64,000 nt of DNA from Jeotgalibacillus proteolyticus (GCF_002926065.1 NZ_PREZ01000003.1:498501-562500); one strand, 5' to 3'. Positions 26,389 to 35,706 are shown, numbered from the stretch's first letter. Translations and numbers: made by a program. The notes: generated by a model from the letters alone, not told the origin.

Positions 26389-27006
26389 TTAGCCGAATTT
26401 TTTGACTAGATCATCAAGCCCTTCAATTACATCATCCGAATCATCTACATTCCCAAATCCGTATTTCGCAAAAATAAATGGAATTCCTGCATGACGTGCA
26501 GCATTCCGATCTCCCTGTGTATCCCCCACATAAATCGGGCTTTCGAGCTGGTTTCGTTTGATCACGAGGTTAATATTCTCCCCTTTTGAAAGTCCGGTTC
26601 TCCCCGGGTTTTCAAAATCAGAGAAGTAATGATCGAGCTTATGATAATGATAAAACGCTTCAATATAGCCTTCCTGGCAATTGCTGACGATGAATAAGCG
26701 GTACTTCTGCGATAAGGCTTTTAGCGTTTGCTCAAGGTGGGGATACAGTTCGCCTCCGTTGTCTGCAACATACGGAATCTCAACTGCCGAGCACTCCTTC
26801 ATCAGCTTAATCTGCTCCTGCTCATTTAAGTCCGGAAACAGAACCTGTGCAATCTCATGCAGTTGAAGACCCATCGTTTTTGTTAAATCCTCAGTCGTCA
26901 GCTCAACGTCCATTCCTCTATTTTTTAGCGCTTTATTCCATGAAGCCAATACGGTTTCTCTCGGATCCCATAAGGTTCCGTCTAAGTCGAAAATAATACT
27001 GTCCAT
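26389..27006 (-). CDS. HAD-family hydrolase
   Basis: A phosphatase of 205 residues with the DxDGT motif I (IFDLDGTLWDP), the motif II region VSNCQEGYIEAF (S), the conserved lysine in GLSKGENI, and VGDTQGDRNAARHAG as motif IV. The cap is a small helical insertion after residue 14. Phosphoglycolate phosphatase-like; substrate unknown. AAGGAGCAGG precedes the ATG. Confidence 0.92.
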   Translation of the reverse strand: MDSIIFDLDGTLWDPRETVLASWNKALKNRGMDVELTTEDLTKTMGLQLHEIAQVLFPDLNEQEQIKLMKECSAVEIPYVADNGGELYPHLEQTLKALSQKYRLFIVSNCQEGYIEAFYHYHKLDHYFSDFENPGRTGLSKGENINLVIKRNQLESPIYVGDTQGDRNAARHAGIPFIFAKYGFGNVDDSDDVIEGLDDLVKKFG

Positions 27007-27109
27007 CTTATCCTGCTCCTTCTTTAGGGATACGATTCATGCTTCTGTCGTTCACCTTTTATCCTTTTATTCTAGCATACCGATAAGGGTTGAAGTTGGA
27101 TAGAGACAG

Positions 27110-27140
27110 CAAAAAAGAAGCCAAATTATATTTAGCTTCT
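27110..27140 (-). terminator. Intrinsic terminator of the MFS gene
   Basis: Minus strand: GAAGCTAAAT pairs with ATTTGGCTTC, then TTTTTTG. Confidence 0.85.
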
Positions 27141-27150
27141 CACAGAATTT

Positions 27151-28368
27151 TTAATGATTATAGCGATAGCGTACCGCTTTTTCCGTTCTTGTTTCGAGTC
27201 TTGAAAGCCCCCAGACGAAGGTTAAGCCGAGAAGTAAAAATCCGCTGACCATGCCAATTACTCCGAGCCACCCGTACATTGACCAGAAAATCCCGCCCAG
27301 CGTACCCCCAATACTTGATCCTATATAGTAAAGGAATAAATAGAGCGAGGAGGCCTGTGATTTATTTTCAAGCGCCCGGTACCCAACCCAGCTTGTTGCC
27401 ACGGTCTGGCTTGCAAAAAAGCCGAATGAAAAGATTAAAAGCGCGAGAATCTTGCTTATCAGATGCCCTTCGAGTGAAAGGAGCGTTCCTGCAGCTAAAA
27501 TCGTTAAACAGATCGTAAGCATTTTCTGCCTGCCATGACGTTCAACGAGTCTCCCTGCCCACACGGAGCTGTACATGCCAATGATCATCACAATAAACAA
27601 CCAGCTGACAAAGCCCTGACTTAATGAATACGGCGCCTGAAGCAGGGCATAGCCCATATAATTAAAGATCGCCACGTTACAGCCCATAATAATAAAGCCT
27701 ATTCCAAATAAATAAAGCATGCCCGGATCCTTTAAGTGAGCGAAAAGAGATGCCAAAAGCTTTCCCGGGTGCATGGTTTTTGAGTGAAAGTTCCGGGATT
27801 GCGGAAGACTTACAAGAAAGACAATGGTTGAAGCGAACCCAAGCACCCCAATGGCTCCAACAGCGAGCTGCCAGTTAAAAAGGTCGCCAACTACCCCTGA
27901 AAAAACCCGGCCAAAGACCCCGCCAATCGCATTCCCGCAAATATAAAGACCCATTGCTGCTCCAAGGCTCTGCTGTTCTATTTCTTCTCCCAGATAAGCC
28001 ATCGCAACGGCCGGCAGTCCTGCCAGCGCGACACCAAGTAAGGCACGAAAAATCAAGAGCACAACAAAATCCGGACTGAATGCAGTAAGTATACATAATA
28101 GAGAAGCTGTAAACATGGAAATCACCATGACCGGTTTTCGGCCCCACACCTCAGACAGTGAGCCGAAAAAAAGCAGGCTGATGGCAAGGGTTATCGTCGT
28201 TATGGAGATGGATAAGCTTGAGGTGGCTGGTGAAACGCCGAACTCCTGCGAGAAAACAGGCAAAAGCGGCTGAGTGCTGTAAAGGATTGCAAATGTATTA
28301 AAACCGGCGGCAAAAAAAGCTAAGCTTGTTTTGCGAAATACCGGCGTTCCCCGCTGAATATAACTCAT
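27151..28368 (-). CDS. MFS transporter (YnfM/YgaY-like)
   Basis: A 405-residue, twelve-segment transporter with ILYSTQPLLPVFSQEFGVSPATSSLS at the start, typical of the YnfM group, and motif A as GSLSEVWGRKPVMVI near residue 75. GALLGVALAGLPAVAMAYLGEEI shows the conserved second repeat entry. It is divergent from a LysR regulator, suggesting inducible efflux. The ATG at 28368 has a GGGGGTGG site; the GTG at 28380 overlaps it. Confidence 0.92.
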   Translation of the reverse strand: MSYIQRGTPVFRKTSLAFFAAGFNTFAILYSTQPLLPVFSQEFGVSPATSSLSISITTITLAISLLFFGSLSEVWGRKPVMVISMFTASLLCILTAFSPDFVVLLIFRALLGVALAGLPAVAMAYLGEEIEQQSLGAAMGLYICGNAIGGVFGRVFSGVVGDLFNWQLAVGAIGVLGFASTIVFLVSLPQSRNFHSKTMHPGKLLASLFAHLKDPGMLYLFGIGFIIMGCNVAIFNYMGYALLQAPYSLSQGFVSWLFIVMIIGMYSSVWAGRLVERHGRQKMLTICLTILAAGTLLSLEGHLISKILALLIFSFGFFASQTVATSWVGYRALENKSQASSLYLFLYYIGSSIGGTLGGIFWSMYGWLGVIGMVSGFLLLGLTFVWGLSRLETRTEKAVRYRYNH

Positions 28369-28498
28369 GACTAGTGCCACCCCCTGCCCTCTTTTTATCC
28401 GATAGTATGAATTTTATGGTATCATGCTTAATTCATATTGTATAATTCATAATTATCATGTTTTTAATGCATCTATGTAATGAATAGGAGGCACTTTT
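28369..28498. promoter_or_regulatory. Divergent LysR/MFS regulatory region with three ATTCATA motifs
   Basis: TATGAATT (28406-28413), AATTCATA (28430-28437) and AATTCATA (28444-28451) form one inverted and one direct repeat, typical of LysR-type sites controlling a divergent gene. Confidence 0.5.
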
Positions 28499-29380
28499 AT
28501 GGAATGGCATCAGTTTCAGTATTTTAAAACACTTGCCCGTATTCAGCATGTTACCCGTGCTGCTGAAATCCTTAATATTTCCCAGCCCGCTCTCAGCCGG
28601 TCCATCGCCAGATTTGAAGAAGAAATCGGTGTTCCTCTTTTTGAACGTGAGGGCCGGTCGATCCGGTTGAACCACTATGGGGAGATAATGCTTCAAAGGG
28701 TTGAATCAATGATGAATGAATTTGACTTAGGCAAACAGGAAATACAGGATTTACTCGAGCCAGATCACGGAGTCGTATCGCTCGGCTTTTTACATACACT
28801 CAGTACAAATCTCGTTCCTGACCTGATTGCTTCTTTTCGTACAAGCTATCCGAAGGTCCATTTTAGGCTCGGACAAGGTCCTTCTCATACCATTTTAAAG
28901 GAGCTTCAATCAGGAGAGTATGATCTCTGCCTGACAATGAAAATGGATGCCCCTATTGAGTGGGAACCGCTCTGGAGCGAGGAGCTCTTTGCCATCCTTC
29001 CAATCGACCATCCTTTATCCGGACAAAAAACCATTACCCTGAATGAGATCGCAGAAGAATCCTTTATTCATTTAAAAAAGGGCTATTCTTTACGGATTAC
29101 AGTTGAGCGATTATTTGAACAAGCGGGTATTTCACCGAGAATTATGTTTGAGGGTGATGAGGCGGATACTGTCGCAGGTCTTGTTGCTGCAGGTCTTGGG
29201 GTATCGATCCTGCCAAGTCAGCGCGGGATTGATCATAGTAAACTTGCACAAATTAGAATTGAAGGGCTTCAAAGCGAGCGGACGATTGGACTTGCGTGGA
29301 TGAAAGGAAGATACTTATCTCCCGCCACTCAGGCCTTTAGACGTTTTATTGAGGAGTATTTTCATAACATGGCTGAATAA
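28499..29380 (+). CDS. LysR-family transcriptional regulator
   Basis: A 293-residue regulator. Residues 1-60 form the winged helix (MEWHQFQYFKTLARIQHVTRAAEILNISQPALSRSIARFEEEIGVPLFER), given here by its recognisable parts QPALSRSIARFEEE and LFEREGRS; residues 90-290 form the co-inducer domain. It probably controls the divergent MFS gene and itself through the ATTCATA repeats. Start ATG after AGGAGG. Confidence 0.94.
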   Translation: MEWHQFQYFKTLARIQHVTRAAEILNISQPALSRSIARFEEEIGVPLFEREGRSIRLNHYGEIMLQRVESMMNEFDLGKQEIQDLLEPDHGVVSLGFLHTLSTNLVPDLIASFRTSYPKVHFRLGQGPSHTILKELQSGEYDLCLTMKMDAPIEWEPLWSEELFAILPIDHPLSGQKTITLNEIAEESFIHLKKGYSLRITVERLFEQAGISPRIMFEGDEADTVAGLVAAGLGVSILPSQRGIDHSKLAQIRIEGLQSERTIGLAWMKGRYLSPATQAFRRFIEEYFHNMAE

Positions 29381-29449
29381 CACTTGCCTATAAGGTATCA
29401 TGTAACTGCTAAGTAAGAATTATGAACGTAAAGGACAGGAGGCAATGAG

Positions 29450-31054
29450 GTGAAAAAACAAAGATTAACGCTGCGGGCGATTATTATCCTCCTGATTATT
29501 GCCGTTGTGACGGTGTCACTTGCCGCAACGGATATGCTTATCAGCCGTACAATCGCTGAAAACACACTGAAGGAGCAGGAGCAAAAAGGACTCACGCTTG
29601 CAAGGCTTGTCGCACAGGAAGAAGAGGTGCAGGAAGGTCTTGCAGAAAACAATTCCTCCCTCGTTCAGCCTTATGCCGAGCGCGTCCGGGAAACCTCAGA
29701 ACTGCTCTTTGTTGTCGTAATGGATATGGAAGGCGTTCGTCTGTCCCACCCGGATCCTTCTTTAATCGGTGAAAAATTTCAGGGAGATGACGAAGAAAGA
29801 GCTCTTGAGGGAGAAGAATACAGCTCGAGGTCACAGGGCTCACTCTCCCCTTCTCTCCGATCCTTCACTCCTGTTTACAATGAGTCGGGTGAACAAATCG
29901 GAGCTGTTGCTGTCGGGGATTCACTTGAGGCAATTGAACAGCTGATTACAGAAAGCCACTTAATTATTTTGTCCGTCTCAGGTCTTGGGATTTTAATTGG
30001 CGTAATTGGCGCTTTTCTTATCGCAGGGTATATTCGCAGGCAGCTTCATGGCCAGGAGCCTGCTGTGATCGCAAAAACGTTTGAAGAACGGAATAGAATG
30101 CTCCAGTCTGTTCGCGAAGGAATAATAGCGGTTGATCATACCGGAACAATCACACTTGTTAATGAAGCAGGCCAAAGACTGTTTAAGGAAGCAGGACTTG
30201 CCTCTCATCCTGTCGGCATGAAGGCAGACGAATTCCTGAAGGACAACGGTCTTACCCGTATACTTAAAACAGAAAAAGCAGAGCTTGATGAGGATCTTCG
30301 GATCAATCATTTAACCCTCCTTGTAAATCGGATGCCGTTGACGGTTGATAATGAAATCGTGGGTGCTATTTCGACCTTCCGCGACAAAACAGAGGTTAAT
30401 CTCCTTGCCGAGCAGCTCACAGGTGTTAAGCTATACAGCGAAGCGCTAAGGGCCCAATCTCATGAAATGAAAAATAAACTGCATGTAATTCTTGGACTCC
30501 TTCGCACAGAATCGTATGATGACTTAAAAACCTATATTTATCAACTGACCGAGCATCAGTTTGATGAAACCGAGCGTCTTACCCAAAATGTCAAAGACCC
30601 CGTTATGGTCGGTTTTTTGATCGGAAAGCTAAGCTATGCGCGGGAAAAACAGGTCGCTCTTACAATCAGCTGTCCAATGATTATCCCTTCTCCTAAGAAG
30701 GAGGAAATGAAGCATCATTTTATTACCATCCTTGGCAATCTGATCGATAATGCCATTGAGGCAGCAGAAGAAAGTCCTACTAAACAAGTATCTGTGACCC
30801 TTTCCTATCAGGATCAAAAGCTGCAGATTGACGTTTCGGATTCCGGCGCCGGCATTTCACGTGAGCATCTTGAAACTATTTTTACGAAGGGCTTTTCGAC
30901 GAAAGGGGATGACCGAGGCTACGGGCTTTACCTCGTTCATACGATCGTCTTAGAGCTTGGCGGTACGATGACCGTCGACTCGTTTGCCAATAGCGGCACC
31001 ACCTTCAAGATTGAGCTTGAGTATGAAGCAAAGGAGACAGACAATCATGATTAA
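29450..31054 (+). CDS. Sensor histidine kinase (CitA/DcuS/MalK type)
   Basis: A 534-residue sensor of C4-dicarboxylates or citrate type. TM1 at about 9-30, an extracytoplasmic sensor with the CitA-like SHPDPSLIGEKFQG (99-112), TM2 at about 170-193, a PAS domain at about 215-315, the phosphate-accepting H338 (LRAQSHEMKNKLH) and the ATPase motifs LGNLIDNAIEAA, DSGAGI and GYGLYLVH. GTG start after AGGAGG with 7-base spacing. It overlaps the response regulator gene by eight bases, and the malic enzyme and 2-hydroxycarboxylate transporter follow, as in the malKR locus of B. subtilis. Confidence 0.93.
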   Translation: MKKQRLTLRAIIILLIIAVVTVSLAATDMLISRTIAENTLKEQEQKGLTLARLVAQEEEVQEGLAENNSSLVQPYAERVRETSELLFVVVMDMEGVRLSHPDPSLIGEKFQGDDEERALEGEEYSSRSQGSLSPSLRSFTPVYNESGEQIGAVAVGDSLEAIEQLITESHLIILSVSGLGILIGVIGAFLIAGYIRRQLHGQEPAVIAKTFEERNRMLQSVREGIIAVDHTGTITLVNEAGQRLFKEAGLASHPVGMKADEFLKDNGLTRILKTEKAELDEDLRINHLTLLVNRMPLTVDNEIVGAISTFRDKTEVNLLAEQLTGVKLYSEALRAQSHEMKNKLHVILGLLRTESYDDLKTYIYQLTEHQFDETERLTQNVKDPVMVGFLIGKLSYAREKQVALTISCPMIIPSPKKEEMKHHFITILGNLIDNAIEAAEESPTKQVSVTLSYQDQKLQIDVSDSGAGISREHLETIFTKGFSTKGDDRGYGLYLVHTIVLELGGTMTVDSFANSGTTFKIELEYEAKETDNHD

Positions 31055-31754
31055 CGTTCTTGTTATTGAAGACGACCCAATGGTATCCAAATTAAATCAG
31101 TCGTATGTAAATGAAGTTGAGGGATTCCGTCTTGCAGGAGCTGCCTACACATATGCTGAGGCAGCTGCCCTTTTGGAGCAGCAAAAGGTGGATCTGATCT
31201 TGCTTGATATTTATATTGGAGCTAAAAACGGACTGGACCTGTTAAAAAATCTTCGCACTGAGCAAAACTGGAATGGAGACGCCATTTTGATCACCGCTGC
31301 CTCAGACGTACAATCTGTTCAAACAGCGATGCGGCATGGAGCAGTAGATTATATTATGAAGCCCTTCGACTTTCCTCGCTTTCAGCAGGCGCTTCTTTCC
31401 TATAAAGAAAAGCACATCTTATTTCAGGCACACGATACACTTGATCAGAAAAAGCTGGATGAACGCTTTTTTGCATTGAAAGAGTCCGCACAGATTGAGC
31501 TTCCGAAGGGGCTTTCAACCAATACGCTCCGGACCATTGTTAAAACGATTGAATCACTTCCGGAATCAGCCTTCTCCTCTGAGCATGTTGCGGAGAAAAG
31601 CAGTATATCCACCGTCTCGGTTCGAAAATATTTAAAATTTCTCGCAGAAGCCGGGGTATTGGGCGAGCGGGTAACATACGGCTCTGTCGGACGCCCTCTT
31701 CACTTATACGTTATACGAAAAGAAAATCTTTTACTGATTGACCATCTTCTTTGA
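31047..31754 (+). CDS. Response regulator (DcuR/CitB/MalR type)
   Basis: A 235-residue two-component regulator. The receiver domain (1-120) has the acidic pair ED at 8-9, the phosphoacceptor D54 in LILLDIYIG and the lysine in VDYIMKPFD. The C-terminal part (about 165-235) is the helix-turn-helix (SEHVAEKSSISTVSVRKYLKFL). I chose the ATG at 31047, coupled to the kinase stop codon, since the CitB-type receiver starts MINVLVIEDD. It likely activates the malate genes downstream. Confidence 0.93.
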   Translation: MINVLVIEDDPMVSKLNQSYVNEVEGFRLAGAAYTYAEAAALLEQQKVDLILLDIYIGAKNGLDLLKNLRTEQNWNGDAILITAASDVQSVQTAMRHGAVDYIMKPFDFPRFQQALLSYKEKHILFQAHDTLDQKKLDERFFALKESAQIELPKGLSTNTLRTIVKTIESLPESAFSSEHVAEKSSISTVSVRKYLKFLAEAGVLGERVTYGSVGRPLHLYVIRKENLLLIDHLL

Positions 31755-31762
31755 CGAAACTA

Positions 31763-31788
31763 AAAGCAGCCTCGGCTGCTTTTTTTAT
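31763..31788 (+). terminator. Intrinsic terminator of the two-component operon
   Basis: AAAAGCAGCC and GGCTGCTTTTTTT form a compact hairpin just after the response regulator stop. Confidence 0.88.
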
Positions 31789-31862
31789 TTACGAAATTAT
31801 TTTTAAAGTTTCTTAATATAGGCTCTGTAACCCTTTTCTTTTAAGATAGAACACAACTTACT

Positions 31863-31876
31863 TGAAAGCGTTTTCT
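31863..31876 (+). promoter_or_regulatory. cre site upstream of the malic enzyme gene
   Basis: TGAAAGCGTTTTCT fits the CcpA consensus TGWAANCGNTNWCA except for the last base. It lies just ahead of the ribosome site, where CcpA would block transcription; the malate genes are then subject to carbon catabolite repression. Confidence 0.65.
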
Positions 31877-31892
31877 AAGAGGAGGAATTACC

Positions 31893-33080
31893 ATGGTCGT
31901 AATGAGAAATAGAAGCAAAGCAGTTGAATTGCACGAACGATTCAATGGAAAGTTATCGATAGAGAGCAAGATTGATATTCAAACAGAGCAGGATTTAAGC
32001 CTTGTCTATACACCCGGAGTGGCTGAGATATGCCAGGAGATCGAGGCATATCCCGAACGGGTTAACACGCTCACTTCCCGTGGACAAACGGTCGCAGTGA
32101 TCACCGACGGAACAGCGGTTCTCGGACTCGGTGATATCGGTCCGAAGGCTGCCATGCCTGTGATGGAAGGAAAGTGCATCCTGTTTAAAAAATTTGCTGA
32201 TTTAAACGCATTTCCAATTTGTCTCGACGAAAAAGATCCTGAAGCCATTATCAGTATTGTTAAAGCGCTTGCACCTACATTTGCAGGAATTAATCTTGAG
32301 GATATTTCGGCTCCGCGTTGTTTTGAAATTGAACGCCGACTGAAAGAAGAGCTCGATATCCCTGTTTTCCATGATGATCAGCACGGGACAGCGATTGTTG
32401 TTCTTGCCGGCTTATATAATGCGCTTCGTCTTACTCAACGGAACCCAAAAGATACAAAAATCGTTATTAATGGGGCCGGTGCTGCCGGAATTTCTATCGC
32501 TAGACTATTACTGGATGCCGGCTTTGAACATATTACGCTTGTCAGCCTTGAAGGCGTTGTCTGTAAGGGGGCTTCCTGGCTGAATGAAGCACAAAAGGAA
32601 ATCGCTGAACGCACAAACAAAAACTTACTTCAAGGCACCCTGGATGATGTGATCTCTGACAAAGATGTCTTTATTGGCGTATCGGGTCCAAATGCTCTTC
32701 GTCCCCTTCAAGTAAAGCGCATGGCAAAACGGGCGATTGTCTTTGCACTTGCAAACCCGGTTCCGGAAATTTATCCAAACGACGCGCTCAAGGCAGGTGC
32801 TGAAGTTGTTGCGACAGGCCGCTCAGATTTCCCGAATCAGGTAAATAATGTTCTTGCATTCCCTGGAATTTTCAGAGGTGCGATTGAAGCAAACGCTACA
32901 AATATTACCATTCCGATGAAGCTTGCTGCGGCAAGAGCAATTGCTGATTTAATTTCTGAAGAGGAGCTCCATGCCGATTACATTATTCCGCGCTCATTAA
33001 ACCAGCAGGTATCCTACGCAGTCGCTGCTGCTGTTGAACAAATCGCAAAAGAAGGAGCTGAAAACGATGCGCAAAGCTAA
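31893..33080 (+). CDS. NAD(P)-dependent malic enzyme
   Basis: Converts L-malate with NAD(P)+ to pyruvate and CO2. 395 residues, the size of the short bacterial YtsJ-type enzymes. Motifs: VYTPGVAEIC at about 38-47, VITDGTAVLGLGDIGPKA (substrate/metal region), the catalytic lysine in KFADLNAFPICLD, the metal ligands in FHDDQHGTAIVVLAGL, and a Rossmann loop INGAGAAGISIARLL. AGGAGG site before the ATG. The transporter start overlaps its 3' end, and it shares the malate-sensing operon context. Confidence 0.95.
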   Translation: MVVMRNRSKAVELHERFNGKLSIESKIDIQTEQDLSLVYTPGVAEICQEIEAYPERVNTLTSRGQTVAVITDGTAVLGLGDIGPKAAMPVMEGKCILFKKFADLNAFPICLDEKDPEAIISIVKALAPTFAGINLEDISAPRCFEIERRLKEELDIPVFHDDQHGTAIVVLAGLYNALRLTQRNPKDTKIVINGAGAAGISIARLLLDAGFEHITLVSLEGVVCKGASWLNEAQKEIAERTNKNLLQGTLDDVISDKDVFIGVSGPNALRPLQVKRMAKRAIVFALANPVPEIYPNDALKAGAEVVATGRSDFPNQVNNVLAFPGIFRGAIEANATNITIPMKLAAARAIADLISEEELHADYIIPRSLNQQVSYAVAAAVEQIAKEGAENDAQS

Positions 33081-34386
33081 GGAGCTTCCACAAACACCAT
33101 TGCTGCAGGAAGCACCTCCCCTCTCTACTGAAAGACGGGGAGTGAGTGTTTTTAACATTCCAATCCAGTGGTTCGCCCTGATTACTGTCATTACTATAGC
33201 GGCAGTTTATACGGGTACCCTTCCGGCCGGTATGATCGGGAGCCTTCTTGTGATGATCGTGATTGGAGAAGCACTTGGCTGGATCGGCGACCGTACGCCG
33301 ATCATTAAAAGCTATCTGGGGGGCGGAGCAATCGTAGCCATTTTCGGTTCTGCTTACCTTGTTTACAGCGGCCTGCTCCCTGAAGGAGTTGCCACTTCTG
33401 TTGAAGGCTTCATGACAACTGGCGGTTTTCTTGATTTTTATATTGCCGCATTAATTACCGGCAGTATTCTTGGCATGAATTCGAAAGTACTGGTTAAAGT
33501 AGGTGTTCGTTACTTTGCGCCTATCTTTGGAGCTATTTTAGGGGCTGTTCTTTTAGCAGCAGCAATCGGCAGCTTAATCGGATTCACACTTGAAGAAGCT
33601 GTACTCGTTATTACACTTCCTATTATGGGCGGCGGCATGGGTGCAGGCGCTGTGCCGATGGCTCAAATTTATTCTGAATTTCTCGGACAGCCGGCAAGCT
33701 ATTATATATCCATTTTGGTGCCTGCTCTTGCATTAGGAAATGTTTTTGCGATTATCATTGCAGGTCTTTTAAATAAACTGGGTCAAAAAGTGCCATCTTT
33801 AACCGGGAATGGCAAGCTGATTGACGGCTTTGAAGAAGAAAAGCCCTCGACGAAATTTGATCTGCAAAAGCTTTCGGTCGGACTTTTGGCAGCCTTACTA
33901 TTCTTTACACTGGGCCATTTGCTTGGTGCAGTTCTCCCTATCCACCCATACGCCATTATGATCATTTTAGTTGCCGCTGCAAAGGTGCTAAATCTTCTTC
34001 CGCAAGCATTGGTAGAAGGCGCAAGCCAGTGGTATCAATTTGTCGCTAAAGCCTTTACACTTGCGCTTCTTTTTGGAATTGGTGTTGCGTACACGGATCT
34101 GGGTGCTGTCTTAAGTGCTCTGTCGTTCCAATATGTTGTAATCGTCCTTGCCGTTGTACTTGGCGCTGTGATCGGTGCAGCCATCATTGGACGTTTAGTT
34201 GGATTTTATCCGATCGAATCAGGCATTACAGCAGGACTTTGCATGGCCAATATGGGTGGAACCGGCGATGTAGCCGTTTTATCCGCAGCAAAACGCATGC
34301 AGCTTATGCCTTTTGCACAAATCGCTTCAAGACTTGGCGGAGCCATTATCCTGCTTCTGGCCGGGTTAATTATGTCCCTTTTTTAA
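33067..34386 (+). CDS. 2-hydroxycarboxylate transporter (malate/citrate, MaeN/CimH family)
   Basis: A sodium-coupled carboxylate carrier of 439 residues with about 11-12 hydrophobic segments. The family's two re-entrant glycine loops are PIMGGGMGAGAVPMAQIY (mid-protein) and LCMANMGGTGDVAVLSAAKRM (C-terminal half). The ATG at 33067 has an AAGGAG site; the gene overlaps the malic enzyme stop by 14 bases, so it is translated with it. Neighbours point to malate uptake; citrate transport is an alternative. Confidence 0.93.
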   Translation: MRKAKELPQTPLLQEAPPLSTERRGVSVFNIPIQWFALITVITIAAVYTGTLPAGMIGSLLVMIVIGEALGWIGDRTPIIKSYLGGGAIVAIFGSAYLVYSGLLPEGVATSVEGFMTTGGFLDFYIAALITGSILGMNSKVLVKVGVRYFAPIFGAILGAVLLAAAIGSLIGFTLEEAVLVITLPIMGGGMGAGAVPMAQIYSEFLGQPASYYISILVPALALGNVFAIIIAGLLNKLGQKVPSLTGNGKLIDGFEEEKPSTKFDLQKLSVGLLAALLFFTLGHLLGAVLPIHPYAIMIILVAAAKVLNLLPQALVEGASQWYQFVAKAFTLALLFGIGVAYTDLGAVLSALSFQYVVIVLAVVLGAVIGAAIIGRLVGFYPIESGITAGLCMANMGGTGDVAVLSAAKRMQLMPFAQIASRLGGAIILLLAGLIMSLF

Positions 34387-34402
34387 GCTGCATCTTTTGA
34401 AA

Positions 34403-34581
34403 TGAACCTGGGATATAACAATAACTGAGTAACTATAGATTTAATGACAGCTTATTTAGAAACGTGAGGGGAACGGAGTGGAAGGTGGCGACTCCTGCGG
34501 GATAAAGCGGGAAGCGTCCGCCTGAAACGCAGTGAACCGGATAAGAGGGGTTGAGACACATTTGGTCTCAACCCCTCTTTT
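34403..34581 (+). repeat. 200-bp 3'-end repeat, copy 5 (inner hairpin deleted)
   Basis: Starts 17 bases after the transporter stop. The body reads GCGGGATAAAGCGG directly into GAAGCGTCCGCC, so the inner CTTGAG/ACTTGCT arms and their partners are gone. The right end is the strongest terminator of the set, AGAGGGGTTGAGAC / GTCTCAACCCCTCT followed by TTTTG. Confidence 0.9.
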
Positions 34582-34647
34582 GTTTATAATCAATGTAAAG
34601 AAATATTTAAAATCTTGAATTCAACAAAACAGAAAGCAGGAATGTGA

Positions 34648-35706
34648 ATGTCACTAATCAAGGACGTTTATACACTGGATTGGATCCAGAGATTAGGCAG
34701 CCGTCTTGGAGATCCAGAGTCGTTTCAGCAACAGGTGTTATCTCCTGAATGGAATGAGCTAAGCTTCAAACAAAGAGCACGCCACATTACCGTTTCAATG
34801 CATCCATTTCTTCCAGAGAATTTTAGCGAAGCTGCTGACTGGCTTGAAGAGAACGCGCAGGACTTTAGCGGTCTCCCTGGGATTGTGTTCCCCGATTACA
34901 TTGACGTCTACGGGCAGGATCATTGGGACCGCTCCTTCCGTGCGCTTAAAAACCTGACAGCTGCTTCGACCTCTGAATTTGCGATCCGCTCATTTTTACT
35001 AAAAGACCTCAAACGCTGCCTCGCGATTATGACCAGATGGGCAGAAGACAGCAATGAACACATAAGGCGTTTAGCATCTGAAGGCGCACGGCCAAGGCTG
35101 CCATGGGGACAGGCGATACCTTCCCTGATCCAAGACCCAACACCCGCCTTCCCTATTCTCTTAAAGCTGCTGCAGGATGACTCGCTCTACGTCCGAAAAA
35201 GTGTAGCTAATCATTTAAATGATGTCTCGAAAACTCACCCTGAGCTTATACTGAAACTTATTCGCGAAAATAAAGGGGAGCATCCACATACGGACTGGAT
35301 TTTACGGCATGCGAGCAGAACCTTATTAAAGAAGGGTCATCCTGAAGCTCTTTCACTGTTTGGTTTTGAAGGCACTGATCGTGTTCATGTTAAAGAATTT
35401 AAAGTATCTGAGAGGGTGGAGCTTGGCGGAGAACTAGTCTTTTCGTTCCAGCTTGAGGTAGAAGCTCTTCAAAAGCTGCGGGTTGATTTTGCCATTGATT
35501 ATATTAAAAAACGCGGCAATCGAAATCGAAAGGTTTTTAAGCTGAGCGAGGGAGACGTTTCTGCAGGAAGAAAAAGCTACGCCAGAACTCTTTCTTTTAA
35601 GGATCTCACGACCAGGGTCCATTATCCTGGACATCATACGATTACACTCCTGGTCAATGGGGTTGAAGCAGCATCAGCAGATTTTGAGGTAAATGGTTTT
35701 AGTTAG
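34648..35706 (+). CDS. alkC: DNA alkylation repair glycosylase, AlkC-like with C-terminal Ig-like domain
   Basis: A 352-residue HEAT-like DNA glycosylase of the AlkC/AlkD superfamily, acting on alkylated bases without flipping. The AlkC signature RRLASEGARPRLPWG is visible near residue 140, followed by HEAT-like helices (DDSLYVRKSVANHLNDVSK, LRHASRTLLKKGHPEAL). After about residue 240 comes a beta-rich region (VHVKEFKVSERVELGGELVFSF ...) that fits the Ig-like domain of the long AlkC subtype. A single gene between two repeat copies. No SOS or Ada site found. Confidence 0.85.
   Translation: MSLIKDVYTLDWIQRLGSRLGDPESFQQQVLSPEWNELSFKQRARHITVSMHPFLPENFSEAADWLEENAQDFSGLPGIVFPDYIDVYGQDHWDRSFRALKNLTAASTSEFAIRSFLLKDLKRCLAIMTRWAEDSNEHIRRLASEGARPRLPWGQAIPSLIQDPTPAFPILLKLLQDDSLYVRKSVANHLNDVSKTHPELILKLIRENKGEHPHTDWILRHASRTLLKKGHPEALSLFGFEGTDRVHVKEFKVSERVELGGELVFSFQLEVEALQKLRVDFAIDYIKKRGNRNRKVFKLSEGDVSAGRKSYARTLSFKDLTTRVHYPGHHTITLLVNGVEAASADFEVNGFS

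Noticed and set aside
28369-28498. Possible T-box or riboswitch before the MFS gene
   Set aside because: Too short and without the conserved T-box features.
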